From Methylobacterium tardum (GTDB lineage: Bacteria > Pseudomonadota > Alphaproteobacteria > Rhizobiales > Beijerinckiaceae), in NCBI RefSeq assembly GCF_023546765.1, contig NZ_CP097484.1:4347501-4411500 (forward strand): a DNA stretch of 64,000 nucleotides. The letters run 5' to 3'. Below, piece by piece: positions 17,321-27,997 of the stretch. Under the pieces are notes generated by a model that searched no databases, had not been told where the DNA came from, and was given only the letters and a program-made list of their open reading frames with translations. Within the stretch, counting starts at the first letter, position 1. Each line of letters begins with the position of its first letter. Position numbers and translations under genes: made by a program.

Positions 17321-18118
17321 TCAGGCCGCCTGGACCTTCTTGAGGATGGCGACGAGCTCCCGGTGCAGCCCCTCGTTGCCGGCGGCGACCGACCGAGGCG
17401 CCAGCGGCTCGGCCGCGCCGTCCGCCGAGCTCACGAAGCCGCCCGCCTCGCGCACCAGAATCACGCCGGCGGCGAAATCGTAGGTCTGGAGGTCGCGCTC
17501 CCAGTAGGCGTCGAGGCGCCCGCAGGCGACGTAAGCCATGTCGAGGGCCGCCGAACCCATCCGGCGCGTGCCGCCGGCAACCGCCATCACGGCGCCGAGC
17601 TCGCGCAGGAGGCGCGGATGGCTGCCGCGGCCGAGATAGGGCGTGCCGTACCCGACCAGCGCGTCGGCCATGTCCTGGCGTCCGGAGACGCGCAGGCGCC
17701 GGTTGTTGAGGTAGGCGCCCTTGCCGCGCTCGGCGACGAACAGCTCGTCCTTGATCGGGTCGAAGATCACGCCGGCCACGATCTGGCCTTCGCGCTCCAG
17801 GCCGACGGAGACCGCGAAATGCGGCACGCCGTGCAGGAAGTTCGACGTGCCGTCGAGGGGATCGACGTGCCAGGTGTGGCTCTTGTCGGTGCCCTCGATG
17901 ATCCCGTTCTCCTCGAGCACGAGGCTGTAGCCCGGACGCGCCTTCATCAGGGCGTCGCGCAGCACCTCCTCGGCCTTGCGGTCGGCCGCGGAGACGAAGT
18001 CGCCCGGACCTTTGCGCGAGACCTGCAGGTTCTCGACCTCGCCGTAGTCGCGGCGCAGGCCGCGCGCGGCCTTGCGCACGGCATCGACCATGACGGTCAT
18101 GAGGGGTGAGGAGATCAT
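17321..18118 (-). CDS. suhB: Inositol monophosphatase family protein (SuhB-like)
   Basis: 265 aa Mg-dependent phosphatase. Motifs: VLEENG (metal-binding Glu), WHVDPLDGTSNFLHG (DPxDGT), GSAALDMAYVACGRLDAYWE, and the C-terminal TYDFAAGVILVREAGG. The family dephosphorylates myo-inositol phosphate and, as SuhB, also contributes to rRNA transcription and processing; the latter role is not visible in sequence. Downstream of hemA in the same direction but separated from it by a 300-bp gap containing inverted repeat C. Confidence 0.92.
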   Translation of the reverse strand: MISSPLMTVMVDAVRKAARGLRRDYGEVENLQVSRKGPGDFVSAADRKAEEVLRDALMKARPGYSLVLEENGIIEGTDKSHTWHVDPLDGTSNFLHGVPHFAVSVGLEREGQIVAGVIFDPIKDELFVAERGKGAYLNNRRLRVSGRQDMADALVGYGTPYLGRGSHPRLLRELGAVMAVAGGTRRMGSAALDMAYVACGRLDAYWERDLQTYDFAAGVILVREAGGFVSSADGAAEPLAPRSVAAGNEGLHRELVAILKKVQAA

Positions 18119-18250
18119 CTTTTCGAGACTTTTCGCGAGGACGGGTTGGCGCAGTCGTTACAGGCCGGCGCCGAAAAAGACGAGATGGGGGCGGGGGATG
18201 GGCTGGGTGCCAGCCTGAACGAGCCTTACCGGCTGAACGGCGAGGCGCGG

Positions 18251-18395
18251 GTCCCCCTCTCCCCGGCAGGAGAGGGACAGGGTGACGGATCAGGTCTCGC
18301 AGGAAGAAACGCACCCTTCAGCGCGTCGAGAGCCTGCCCCATTCCGAAGCCAATCATCCCTCACCAGACCCTCTCCCGCGCGGGAGAGGGGGTCG
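18251..18395. repeat. Inverted-repeat element, family C
   Basis: About 145 bp between hemA and the suhB-like gene. The left arm (18251-18285) and right arm (18361-18395) are imperfect reverse complements, and each arm is itself a hairpin: CCTCTCCCCGGCAGGAGAGG on the left and the perfect CCCTCTCCCGCGCGGGAGAG plus GG at 18370-18391 on the right. The outer ends pair GTCCCCCTC with a GGGGGTC-type end. No other full copy was found in this window. Confidence 0.7.
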
Positions 18396-18425
18396 GTCGC
18401 GCTCTGTCAGCTGCGTCGAAAACTT

Positions 18426-19724
18426 CTACTCCGCCGCCTCGGCGACGAACACCGTCCCGGCCCGCGGCAGGTCCAGCGCCTCCCAGGTTTCCGTCAACGC
18501 CGCGGCCAGGCGCGCGATGTGCTCCGCGTCGTGGAACGGCGACGGCGTGATCCGCAGGCGCTCGGTGCCGCGCGGCACCGTCGGGTAGTTGATCGGCTGG
18601 ATGTAGATGGCGTGGTGCTCCAGCAGGTGGTCGGCCGCCGCCTTGCACAACTCGGCGTCGCCGACCATCACCGGCACGATGTGGGTCTCGGTCTCCAGGA
18701 CCGGCAGGCCCGCCGCGCTCAAGGCCGCCTTGGTGGCCGCCGCCTGGCGCTGATGCGCCTCCCGCTCGGCACTCGAGCGCTTGAGATACCGCACCGACGC
18801 CCGGGCCGCCGCCGCCACGGCAGGCGGAAGGGCCGTCGTGAAGATGAAGCCCGGCGCGAAGCTGCGCACCGCGTCGCAGATCGCCGCCGAGGCGGTGATG
18901 TAGCCGCCGACGCAGCCGAAGCCCTTGGCCAGCGTCCCCTCGATCACGTCGACCCGGTGCATCACGCCGTCGCGCTCAGCGATGCCGCCGCCGCGCGGGC
19001 CGTAGAGGCCGACGGCGTGGACCTCGTCCAGGTAGGTCATCGCCCCGTAGCGGTCGGCGAGGTCGCAGATCTTGCCGATCGGCGCCACGTCGCCGTCCAT
19101 CGAGTAGACCGACTCGAACACGATCAGCTTCGGCCGGTCGCCGGCCTCCTGAAGCAGCTCCTCCAGGTGCTGGAGATCGTTGTGGCGGAAGATCTTCTTC
19201 GCGCAGCCGGAATGGCGCACGCCCTCGATCATCGAGTTGTGGTTGAAGGCGTCCGAGAGGATGAGGCAGTCGGGGATCAGCTTGGCGATCGTCGAGATGC
19301 CGGCTTGGTTCGACACGTAGCCCGAGGTGAAGACGAGGCCCGCCTCCTTGCCGTGCAGGTCGGCGAGCTCGCGCTCCAGATCGGCGAGGGGCGAGTTGTT
19401 GCCGGCGATGTTGCGGGTGCCGCCGGCCCCGACGCCGCAGCGGGCGGCGGTGTCGGTCATGGCCGCCACGACCTCCTTGTGCTGCCCCATGCCGAGATAG
19501 TCGTTGGAGCACCACACGGTGATCTCAGTGGTCTTGCCCTCGGGCTGGCGCCACTTCGCGGTCGGGAACCGCCCGGAGATCCGCTCGATGTCGGCGAAGA
19601 CGCGGTAACGGCGCTCGCCGTGCAGCTGATCCAGGGCACCGCGGAAGTAGCGCTCGTAGCCAGAACCCGCGCGCGTCGATCCCGCTGAGGCGAGCATCGT
19701 GCTGGGCATCCGGGTCACGGTCAT
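18426..19724 (-). CDS. hemA: 5-aminolevulinate synthase
   Basis: 432 aa PLP enzyme that condenses glycine and succinyl-CoA, the first step of haem and tetrapyrrole synthesis in alphaproteobacteria. Start ATG 19724 has GAAGGA about six bases upstream. Motifs: [36 protein letters not shown], and the PLP lysine K267 in [12 protein letters not shown]. Length is normal for the family (about 400-430). Divergent from the small gene upstream of murA, with a 315-bp shared upstream region. Confidence 0.97.
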   Translation of the reverse strand: MTVTRMPSTMLASAGSTRAGSGYERYFRGALDQLHGERRYRVFADIERISGRFPTAKWRQPEGKTTEITVWCSNDYLGMGQHKEVVAAMTDTAARCGVGAGGTRNIAGNNSPLADLERELADLHGKEAGLVFTSGYVSNQAGISTIAKLIPDCLILSDAFNHNSMIEGVRHSGCAKKIFRHNDLQHLEELLQEAGDRPKLIVFESVYSMDGDVAPIGKICDLADRYGAMTYLDEVHAVGLYGPRGGGIAERDGVMHRVDVIEGTLAKGFGCVGGYITASAAICDAVRSFAPGFIFTTALPPAVAAAARASVRYLKRSSAEREAHQRQAAATKAALSAAGLPVLETETHIVPVMVGDAELCKAAADHLLEHHAIYIQPINYPTVPRGTERLRITPSPFHDAEHIARLAAALTETWEALDLPRAGTVFVAEAAE

Positions 19725-20039
19725 CGAGCGTCCTTCGCGTGTTCGGCCGCGCGGGCGGCGCCGTCGAGCGCCCGGGTCCCGCGATCGAGGTCCGGCCTCG
19801 GTCAGTCCTTCGCGTGAGGGGCGCAAGATACGCGCGGATCTGGAACTGGTTCAAGGTAAGGTTCGGGCATCGCTGCGTTGCATCCGTTGAGAGGCCGGCG
19901 CGAACCCGCTAGCGTCCCCAAGGATCGTCCGGTCCGAACTTGGCTCCAGCGCCCTGTAACAGCCCATGGCACCAACCGCAGATCGCTCATCCGGCCGGGA
20001 TGTGCCCGCCCCAACCTTGCGGCGACCAAGGGTCGCGCC

Positions 20040-20231
20040 ATGACGGACTCGAAGACCGACCCGAAGGTCGAGCGCGCGGAACGGCTCAAGGCAGCGCTTC
20101 GCCAGAACCTGCGCCGCCGCAAGGCCCAGGGCCGCGGCCGGGCGGAGGCGAGTCCGGCTCCGGATGCGGACCAGTCCTGCGCGCGCGAGCCTGACGGAAG
20201 CGGTCCTGATTCCGACAAATCCGGTCTATAG
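20040..20231 (+). CDS. Small charged protein upstream of murA (63 aa)
   Basis: MTDSKTDPKVERAERLKAAL followed by an Arg-rich run and an acidic, Ser/Pro-rich tail. The helical ERAERLKAALRQNLRRRK core recalls short hypothetical proteins found ahead of murA in other Rhizobiales. It reads in the same direction as murA, 84 bp upstream. No clear ribosome site is visible, so expression is inferred from conservation of place rather than from signals. Confidence 0.6.
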   Translation: MTDSKTDPKVERAERLKAALRQNLRRRKAQGRGRAEASPAPDADQSCAREPDGSGPDSDKSGL

Positions 20232-20315
20232 GGCACGGCTAAGCCTGGGCGCTTCCGCGCCCGCGAGCAGTACGGCCAGCCGCGCGCCAGTGGGTGCGCC
20301 GCCCGAGGACACACG

Positions 20316-21605
<1,290 letters not shown>

Positions 21606-21753
21606 GCCCAGGGACGCGGCCGACCGGCCGTCCTCGCGATCAGGGCTGCGCGACGCCTCTCGACGTCGCGCGCCCCTGGTGTCCCACGTCGCTACCCGCG
21701 TGATGACGGAGCGAAGCCCGTCCACCGCAGGTGTCTTTCGGCAAGCCCGCCCG

Positions 21754-22146
21754 TCAGTCGCCGATCTGCCCGCGCTTGTAGCCGAAGCCCGGGATCTCGC
21801 AGCCGCACAGCGCATTGGGCGGCCCTGGCGCCGTCACGCAGGTTCCGCGGGCGGTCACGCAGACGCTGTCGCGCCACAGCGGCCGCTCGTCGCGATAGCG
21901 CCCGCGATAGCGCGGCCCGTCGTCATCCGGCGGAGGTGGAGGCGGGCGCCGCGGCCAGTCATACGCGTCGTCCGGAGGCGGCGGCCGGCGACCCCACCGC
22001 GGCGGAGGCTCGTCGAACCGGTCCGGGTCGGGACGGCCGAACACGTAGGGCCGCGCGTCCGGGCCGACCTGCGCCGCGGCAGGACCTCCGGCCGTCATCC
22101 CCAGCGTCAGCACGATCAGCCCCGCCTGCGTGATGCGCTTGCCCAT
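21754..22146 (-). CDS. Proline-rich secreted protein (130 aa)
   Basis: Signal peptide MGKRITQAGLIVLTLGMTAG...AAAQ, then a proline/arginine/aspartate-rich low-complexity middle (RPPPPDD, RPPPPPPDDD) and a cysteine-rich C-terminus (VCVTARGTCVT, NALCGCEIPGFGYKRGQIGD) with four cysteines. The cysteine part may be a small disulfide-bonded domain. No family recognised. It is convergent with murA and divergent from the DUF2948 gene. Confidence 0.7.
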   Translation of the reverse strand: MGKRITQAGLIVLTLGMTAGGPAAAQVGPDARPYVFGRPDPDRFDEPPPRWGRRPPPPDDAYDWPRRPPPPPPDDDGPRYRGRYRDERPLWRDSVCVTARGTCVTAPGPPNALCGCEIPGFGYKRGQIGD

Positions 22147-22333
22147 CCCCGATCCTGCCTCGGCACGTTGGAGAGGCAATGTTACGCGGCCGCGCTGGGC
22201 CGAACCTGGGCTGGATCCGGATCGCCAAGCGGCTCAGGCCGTTGCCCGAACGGGAGCGTGCCGCTACCTACGCCCTGCCGCGGGCCGCTCCCGTCTGATC
22301 CGATCCGAGATGACGTTTCCCGAGGACAACTTC

Positions 22334-22783
22334 ATGGAGCTGCTCAGGCTCGCCGCCCTCGACGCCGAGGACCTGACCGTGATCTCCGCGCACCTCCAGG
22401 ACGCGATCCTGCGCCCGGAGGATCTGACCTATCTGGCCGGCGAGCACCGGTTCCTGATGGTCGCGCGGCGCTTCGACTGGACGCCGAACGCCCCGCCGAG
22501 ACGGCGCCTCGCCGGTGTCCATTTCGAGCGCGTGCTCACCGTGAAGACGCGTGGCCTGACACCCGGCGACGCGACGCCGATGAGCCTGCTGGCCCTGACC
22601 TTCACGCCCACGAACGCCCCCTCGGGCCACGTCGATCTGGTCTTCTCCGGCGGTGCGGCGGTGCGGCTGGAGGTCGAATGCATCGAGGTCCGGATGAAGG
22701 ATCTGGGCCCGGTCTGGGAAGCGGCGACCCGTCCCGGCCATGACATCGACACGCGGGATACGGCCTCCGGCACGGCGGCCTGA
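22334..22783 (+). CDS. DUF2948 family protein
   Basis: 149 aa from ATG 22334, which has GAGGA seven bases upstream; ATG 22310 is also in frame. Typical family text: LLRLAALDAEDLTVISAHLQDAILRPEDLTYL, RRFDWTP, RRRLAGVHFERVLTVKTRG and the Cys-Ile-Glu-VRMKDLG end. Function unknown. It lies 20 bp before hisD, as in many alphaproteobacteria, so cotranscription is very likely. Confidence 0.88.
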   Translation: MELLRLAALDAEDLTVISAHLQDAILRPEDLTYLAGEHRFLMVARRFDWTPNAPPRRRLAGVHFERVLTVKTRGLTPGDATPMSLLALTFTPTNAPSGHVDLVFSGGAAVRLEVECIEVRMKDLGPVWEAATRPGHDIDTRDTASGTAA

Positions 22784-22803
22784 CGAGAGACAGAAGGCAT
22801 CCG

Positions 22804-24099
<1,296 letters not shown>

Positions 24100-24109
24100 G
24101 GTTTTGGGG

Positions 24110-24592
24110 ATGGCGGAGAAGCAGCGCGGGCCGAACCGCCTCGCGAAGGTGAGCCTGGACGAGGCGTCGATCGCCCGCGGCAACCCGGATCAGGAGCATG
24201 AGCGGGCGATCGCGCTGTTCGACATCCTGGAGGACAATTCCTTCACCATCCCCGGCCGGGAGGGCCCCTACGCGCTGACGCTCGGCCTCGTCGAGAACAA
24301 GCTGTCCTTCGCGATCAGCACGGTGGACGGCGAGCCGGTGATGACGCACCTCCTGTCGCTGACGCCGTTCCGGCGGGTGATCCGCGACTACGAGATGATC
24401 TGCGAGAGCTACTACAACGCGATCCGCACCGCCTCGCCGTCGCAGATCGAGGCGATCGACATGGGTCGGCGGGGCCTGCACAACGAGGCGTCCGAGACGC
24501 TCAAGCAGCGCCTCGACGGCAAGGTCGACCTCGACCACGATACGGCACGCCGCCTGTTCACCCTGATCTTCGCCCTGCACTGGAAGGGCTAG
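24110..24592 (+). CDS. UPF0262 family protein
   Basis: 160 aa starting at ATG 24110 (a TTG two codons earlier is less likely). Family sequence is unmistakable: [66 protein letters not shown] and [12 protein letters not shown]. The family is nearly restricted to alphaproteobacteria, is always near hisD and has no known function. Cytoplasmic, no membrane segment. Confidence 0.93.
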   Translation: MAEKQRGPNRLAKVSLDEASIARGNPDQEHERAIALFDILEDNSFTIPGREGPYALTLGLVENKLSFAISTVDGEPVMTHLLSLTPFRRVIRDYEMICESYYNAIRTASPSQIEAIDMGRRGLHNEASETLKQRLDGKVDLDHDTARRLFTLIFALHWKG

Positions 24593-24615
24593 GGTGCCGT
24601 TCGGCCCTGCGCGCG

Positions 24616-25086
24616 ATGGCTGAGCCCCTCCCCGAGACCACACCGAAGAAGCAGCGGGTCCAGTCCGTCCTGTTCATGTGCAACTACAACGCCGTGCGCT
24701 CGGTGGCGGCGGAGGCGATCGCGCGCGCCTATTTCGGCAAGTCGACCTACGTGCAGTCGGCGGGTGTGCGCTCCGGCGAGCCCACGGACCCGTTCATGAT
24801 CGCCGCCCTCGGCGAGATCGGGATCGACGCGAGCCGGCATCGCCCGCGCACCATCGAGGAGTTGGAGGATTGGGAGGGTCTGAACTTCGACCTGATCATC
24901 ACCCTCGCCCCGGAGGCGCATCACCGCGCCCTCGCCCTGACGCACACGCTCGCCGCCGATGTCGAGTATTGGCCGACTCCGGACCCGACGCTGGTGCAGG
25001 ACGCCTCCCGCGAGCAGCGCCTCGACGCCTATCGGGATGTCCGCGACGGGCTCACCCGGCGGATCAAGGCCCGGTTGAAGCCGTAG
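24616..25086 (+). CDS. Low-molecular-weight phosphatase family protein (LMW-PTP/ArsC fold)
   Basis: 156 aa. The active-site loop CNYNAVRS fits C-x5-R-S, placed after a beta strand (SVLFMCNYN). The general-acid aspartate is probably in YWPTPDPT near residue 118, as in LMW-PTP. It is the usual partner of hisD and UPF0262 in Rhizobiales, where infA commonly follows; infA is not present here. Substrate is unknown; arsenate reductase activity is unlikely without the second and third cysteines of ArsC. Confidence 0.88.
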   Translation: MAEPLPETTPKKQRVQSVLFMCNYNAVRSVAAEAIARAYFGKSTYVQSAGVRSGEPTDPFMIAALGEIGIDASRHRPRTIEELEDWEGLNFDLIITLAPEAHHRALALTHTLAADVEYWPTPDPTLVQDASREQRLDAYRDVRDGLTRRIKARLKP

Positions 25087-25292
25087 CGGGACGGGATCGC
25101 GGCACGCGGCCGGGACGAAGCCCGTATCTCAACCCGAGCAATGCCCCGCCCACCGGGACAGGCCGAGAGCACGGCCTCGCAAAGCGCGGTCGACTTTGTC
25201 ACGCGTTCAGATTTCGATCGTGCAGGACAAGTGATCGACGGCGGCCATCATGATGTAAAGTTCCTTCGCGGCTCGATCCGGGGGAGAACATC

Positions 25293-25736
25293 ATGAATAA
25301 AATGATCCTGCTCGTTGCGATTGCCACGAATTACGCCGGACTGACACACCAAAGCCTGGCGCAATGGCGTCCTACGGGCGGACTACTTGACGTCACACTG
25401 ACGAATCAATGCGGGATGACGGGCGGAGAAGTCGCGTCCGCGAGGCCGGACGGCATCTTCTACTGTCCGTCGCGGGCCGCCGCCGTCGATGCCCAGGTCG
25501 CCGATGCCAGTCATTTCTATTTCGTCCAGGCATACGGATCGCTCGCCATCCACACCACATCCAAGAAGCTGGCCGATTGCTGGGCCGCCCACGCGCTCGC
25601 GACGACGCCGAATGGCCCGCATTACGTCAAGCAGTGGATCAAGCACTGGCGGATCTACGGGACTCCGGACCTGATCTACGGCGCACGCGAACAGCGGATC
25701 TCGAACGTACGCAGCTGTTGTGCGTGCGGGGCGTAG
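25293..25736 (+). CDS. Secreted protein of unknown function (147 aa)
   Basis: Starts MNKMILLVAIATNYAGLTHQ with a likely signal peptide ending near SLAQ. The mature part has conserved-looking aromatic and cysteine residues: NQCGMTGGE, IFYCPSRAA, KKLADCWAAHA, and a closing SCCACGA. The first 120 bases and the upstream 200 bases are visibly richer in A/T than the surroundings. No family recognised. The composition and the decayed neighbour suggest an accessory or transferred gene. The 206-bp gap upstream (25087-25292) shows nothing identifiable. Confidence 0.6.
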   Translation: MNKMILLVAIATNYAGLTHQSLAQWRPTGGLLDVTLTNQCGMTGGEVASARPDGIFYCPSRAAAVDAQVADASHFYFVQAYGSLAIHTTSKKLADCWAAHALATTPNGPHYVKQWIKHWRIYGTPDLIYGAREQRISNVRSCCACGA

Positions 25737-25802
25737 GCCGGAACGCGGCCGGCCGCCCCGGCGAGGCCTGCATCGGCGCCGGGATGACGCAGGCGGAACC
25801 GC

Positions 25803-26577
25803 TCAAGCCGCCCGAACGGTGACGAGGAATACAACCATCTCGGTCTTGAACGCGTCGGCGTGCTGCGACAGGTCCGAGGCGGCTGCAAGCACGTGCGCCG
25901 TCGCGGTGCCGGTCTGCGCGGCAGCCTGCGCTACGGTCGTGATCGTGACGGTGACCGCGCGGGTGCCTGCCGTCGCGTCCGCAACATGGCCGACGGTGTC
26001 CCGCGTTTCGGTGCCCTGCCCCTCTACCGAAACGGCCACGGATTCCGCCAGCCCGGCGATCTCACGGATCCGGCCCAGGATTGCGCTGATTGCACCGACC
26101 GCATCGCCGGTGACACGCTGGATCCGGCCGATCTGCCCGGCGATATCCTTCGTCGCCGCCGTCGTCTGCCCGGCGAGCGCCTTTACCTCGGCGGCCACCA
26201 CCGCAAAGCCGCGCCCGGCGGCGCCGGCACGAGCCGCCTCGATCGTGGCGCTCAGCGCCAGCAGGTTCGTCTGCTCGGCGAGCGCAGGATCAGCCGGACC
26301 ACGCTGCCGATCGCTTCCGCCACCTCGTGCAGCTCCGTCACCGGGGCGGCGGTCTGGTCGGCCTCGTCGACGGCCAGCCGGGCGATGTCGGATGAGGCGC
26401 CGACCCGGCGGCGGATCTCCTGAATCGAGCCGTCGAGTTCCTCGGTCGCGGCCACGACCGTGGAGACGTTGGCCTCGGCCTGCCTAGCGGCGGCGACCCA
26501 ATTGGAGTCCCGAGCTGTCCCCTGGGCCGTATCGGCCATCTGCCGCGCGGTCGCCTGAAGCGCAGCGGCAGGGTTTC
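25803..26577 (-). pseudogene. Remnant of a methyl-accepting chemotaxis protein (signalling domain only)
   Basis: Reading leftwards, homology starts abruptly near 26577 (AAALQATARQMADTAQGTAR), continues through the [14 protein letters not shown] helix, then the frame is lost near 26285. In the other frame the hairpin tip [39 protein letters not shown] follows, and the sequence ends at a C-terminal TVRAA like that of the intact receptor at 45597-47282. Sensor, membrane and HAMP parts are absent. There is no start codon for the 5' segment. Hence a 5'-truncated, frameshifted relic. Confidence 0.85.
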
Positions 26578-26643
26578 GGCTCGCCCGGCCGGGGGGGCAT
26601 CGCGCGACGAACACGGTCCCCGCCCCATCACCGGGTCGGCAAC

Positions 26644-26967
26644 CTATCCGCGGCCGCCGATCAACCAGGCGCGGAAGCGGCTGGCAAGCATTGGCCGGGC
26701 GCGAACCACGTCGTCGTCGGCGAGGAGCGGCGAGCCCGCCAGGGCCGACAGATACGCGTCCTCGGTGTCCCGACAGGCCCGAAAGGCCGCGTCGGCGGCC
26801 AGTTCCCGCTCGGTGAGCACGGCCTGGATCTCGAAGTTGCGGTTGAGGCAGTCGCGCCAGAGGTCGTGCCGCATCGCGGCGTCGCCGCTCGCCCGTGCCG
26901 TACCGCAGCCGACGACCAGCAGCGCCGCGAGAGACAGGACCGGCGACAGGTGGCGGGCTGGCAGCAT
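26644..26967 (-). CDS. Small putative lipoprotein (107 aa)
   Basis: MLPARHLSPVLSLAALLVVG followed by CGTARA: the VVGC motif suits a lipobox, so the protein may be lipid-anchored; cleavage after ARA is the alternative. The mature part is alpha-helical and charged, with two cysteines (WRDCLNRNF, FRACRDTED). No family recognised. A TTAG-N7-TTAA sequence lies 43-57 bases upstream of the start. Confidence 0.6.
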   Translation of the reverse strand: MLPARHLSPVLSLAALLVVGCGTARASGDAAMRHDLWRDCLNRNFEIQAVLTERELAADAAFRACRDTEDAYLSALAGSPLLADDDVVRARPMLASRFRAWLIGGRG

Positions 26968-27058
26968 CGATCAGGCACTCCGTCCCCGGACAGAATGCCC
27001 CCGACAGGGTTAGCAACCGGTTAAGATATCGGCTCGGAGCCGGGCGGCCTGAGACCCC

Positions 27059-27745
27059 TCAACGATTGGCGGTTGTGACGGGGGAGGTGACGCCGCCGAG
27101 CGACACCCAGGAAACGGCGTCCTGGCTCTCGCGCTTGATGAACACGTAGCCGGTCCGGTGCCAGGGCAGGATCGCGTTGGTCTTGTTGTCCAAGACGAGG
27201 TCGCCCCGGTCGGTGACCAGCGTCAGCACCGCGTGGCCCTCGCCCTTCTCGTCGATCACCACAGTCATGCGCATCGCCCGCCGCGGCAGGCCCGCCTCGG
27301 CCAGCATGTGGCGCTTGAGCAGCTGGAAGTCCTCGCAATCGCCGATGCCGTCCTCGGCGAGGTCCCAGCGGTCGGCCACGTGCAGGTGGTCCTGGTCGGT
27401 CATCGGCTCGACCGCCTTGTTCACCCGACGGTTCACCGACACGATCGTCGCCCAGGTCGCCGGCGTCAGGCTGATCCGCGACGGCTCGGTCCGGTCCACC
27501 GCGCATTCAGCGGCGTAGGACTGGCAGAACGTCACCCACGCGGCGATCGGACGGGCATCGCCCTGCACCTTGGCACCGGCCTCGGACGGCAGGCTCGCCA
27601 GCGTCTGGGCCGCCGCCGGGAACGCGAGCCCGGCCAGGCCGAGGATCGAGAGGGCGAGGCCGACGGCCGCGCGGCGAGGGCCGGAGAGCCGACGCGATGC
27701 GGAGCCGGAGACCAGTCCCTGCACCTTGGAAACCGCGAACCGCAT
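27059..27745 (-). CDS. Bacterial transglutaminase-like cysteine protease (BTLCP, DUF920)
   Basis: 228 aa, signal peptide or anchor ending in FPAAAQ. The catalytic triad of the family is complete: C137 in IGDCEDFQLLKR, H171 in EGHAVLTLVTD and D186 in LVLDNKTN. BTLCPs are periplasmic cysteine proteases related to LapG, which controls surface adhesins by cutting them; no adhesin gene is nearby, so the target is unknown. Two perfect TTAA-N7-TTAA boxes lie directly upstream, implying cell-cycle control by CtrA. Confidence 0.92.
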   Translation of the reverse strand: MRFAVSKVQGLVSGSASRRLSGPRRAAVGLALSILGLAGLAFPAAAQTLASLPSEAGAKVQGDARPIAAWVTFCQSYAAECAVDRTEPSRISLTPATWATIVSVNRRVNKAVEPMTDQDHLHVADRWDLAEDGIGDCEDFQLLKRHMLAEAGLPRRAMRMTVVIDEKGEGHAVLTLVTDRGDLVLDNKTNAILPWHRTGYVFIKRESQDAVSWVSLGGVTSPVTTANR

Positions 27746-27761
27746 CGCCGTGACCCAACCG

Positions 27762-27776
27762 TTAAGCTCTCGTTAA
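27762..27776. promoter_or_regulatory. CtrA-type box 1 (TTAA-N7-TTAA)
   Basis: TTAA, seven bases (GCTCTCG), then TTAA followed by C: an exact match to the full alphaproteobacterial CtrA consensus. It sits 17-31 bases ahead of the BTLCP start codon, on the side shared with the cytochrome gene. TTAA is scarce in this GC-rich window. Confidence 0.7.
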
Positions 27777-27816
27777 CGAAAGCTCTCACGCCGGCGGGCC
27801 GGCGGCAATCCGCCGA

Positions 27817-27831
27817 TTAACAAAAGGTTAA
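27817..27831. promoter_or_regulatory. CtrA-type box 2 (TTAA-N7-TTAA)
   Basis: TTAA, CAAAAGG, TTAA: a second exact match 51 bases beyond the first. It is 72-86 bases from the BTLCP start and 167-181 bases from the cytochrome start. This spacing would suit binding at the -35 region of a BTLCP promoter; which gene is controlled cannot be decided by reading. Confidence 0.7.
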
Positions 27832-27997
27832 TGCTGTGCGCAACGCGGATAATGCAGGACAGCCACATCGTTGTGATCGCGGGTTCGCCGCCTGCGCGAA
27901 AACGTGAATGAGCACCGAGACCTTCCTGATCGGCGAACGTCGTTATCCCCGCGCCGCACCCCCGAGAAACAGCCTGTGGGCGGCAGGAGGAACTCTC

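Noticed and set aside
21612..21633. A CGGCC-GACC-GGCCG hairpin after murA as a terminator
   Set aside because: The stem is only five pairs with a mismatched outer part and no T run; such pieces are common by chance in this GC-rich DNA.
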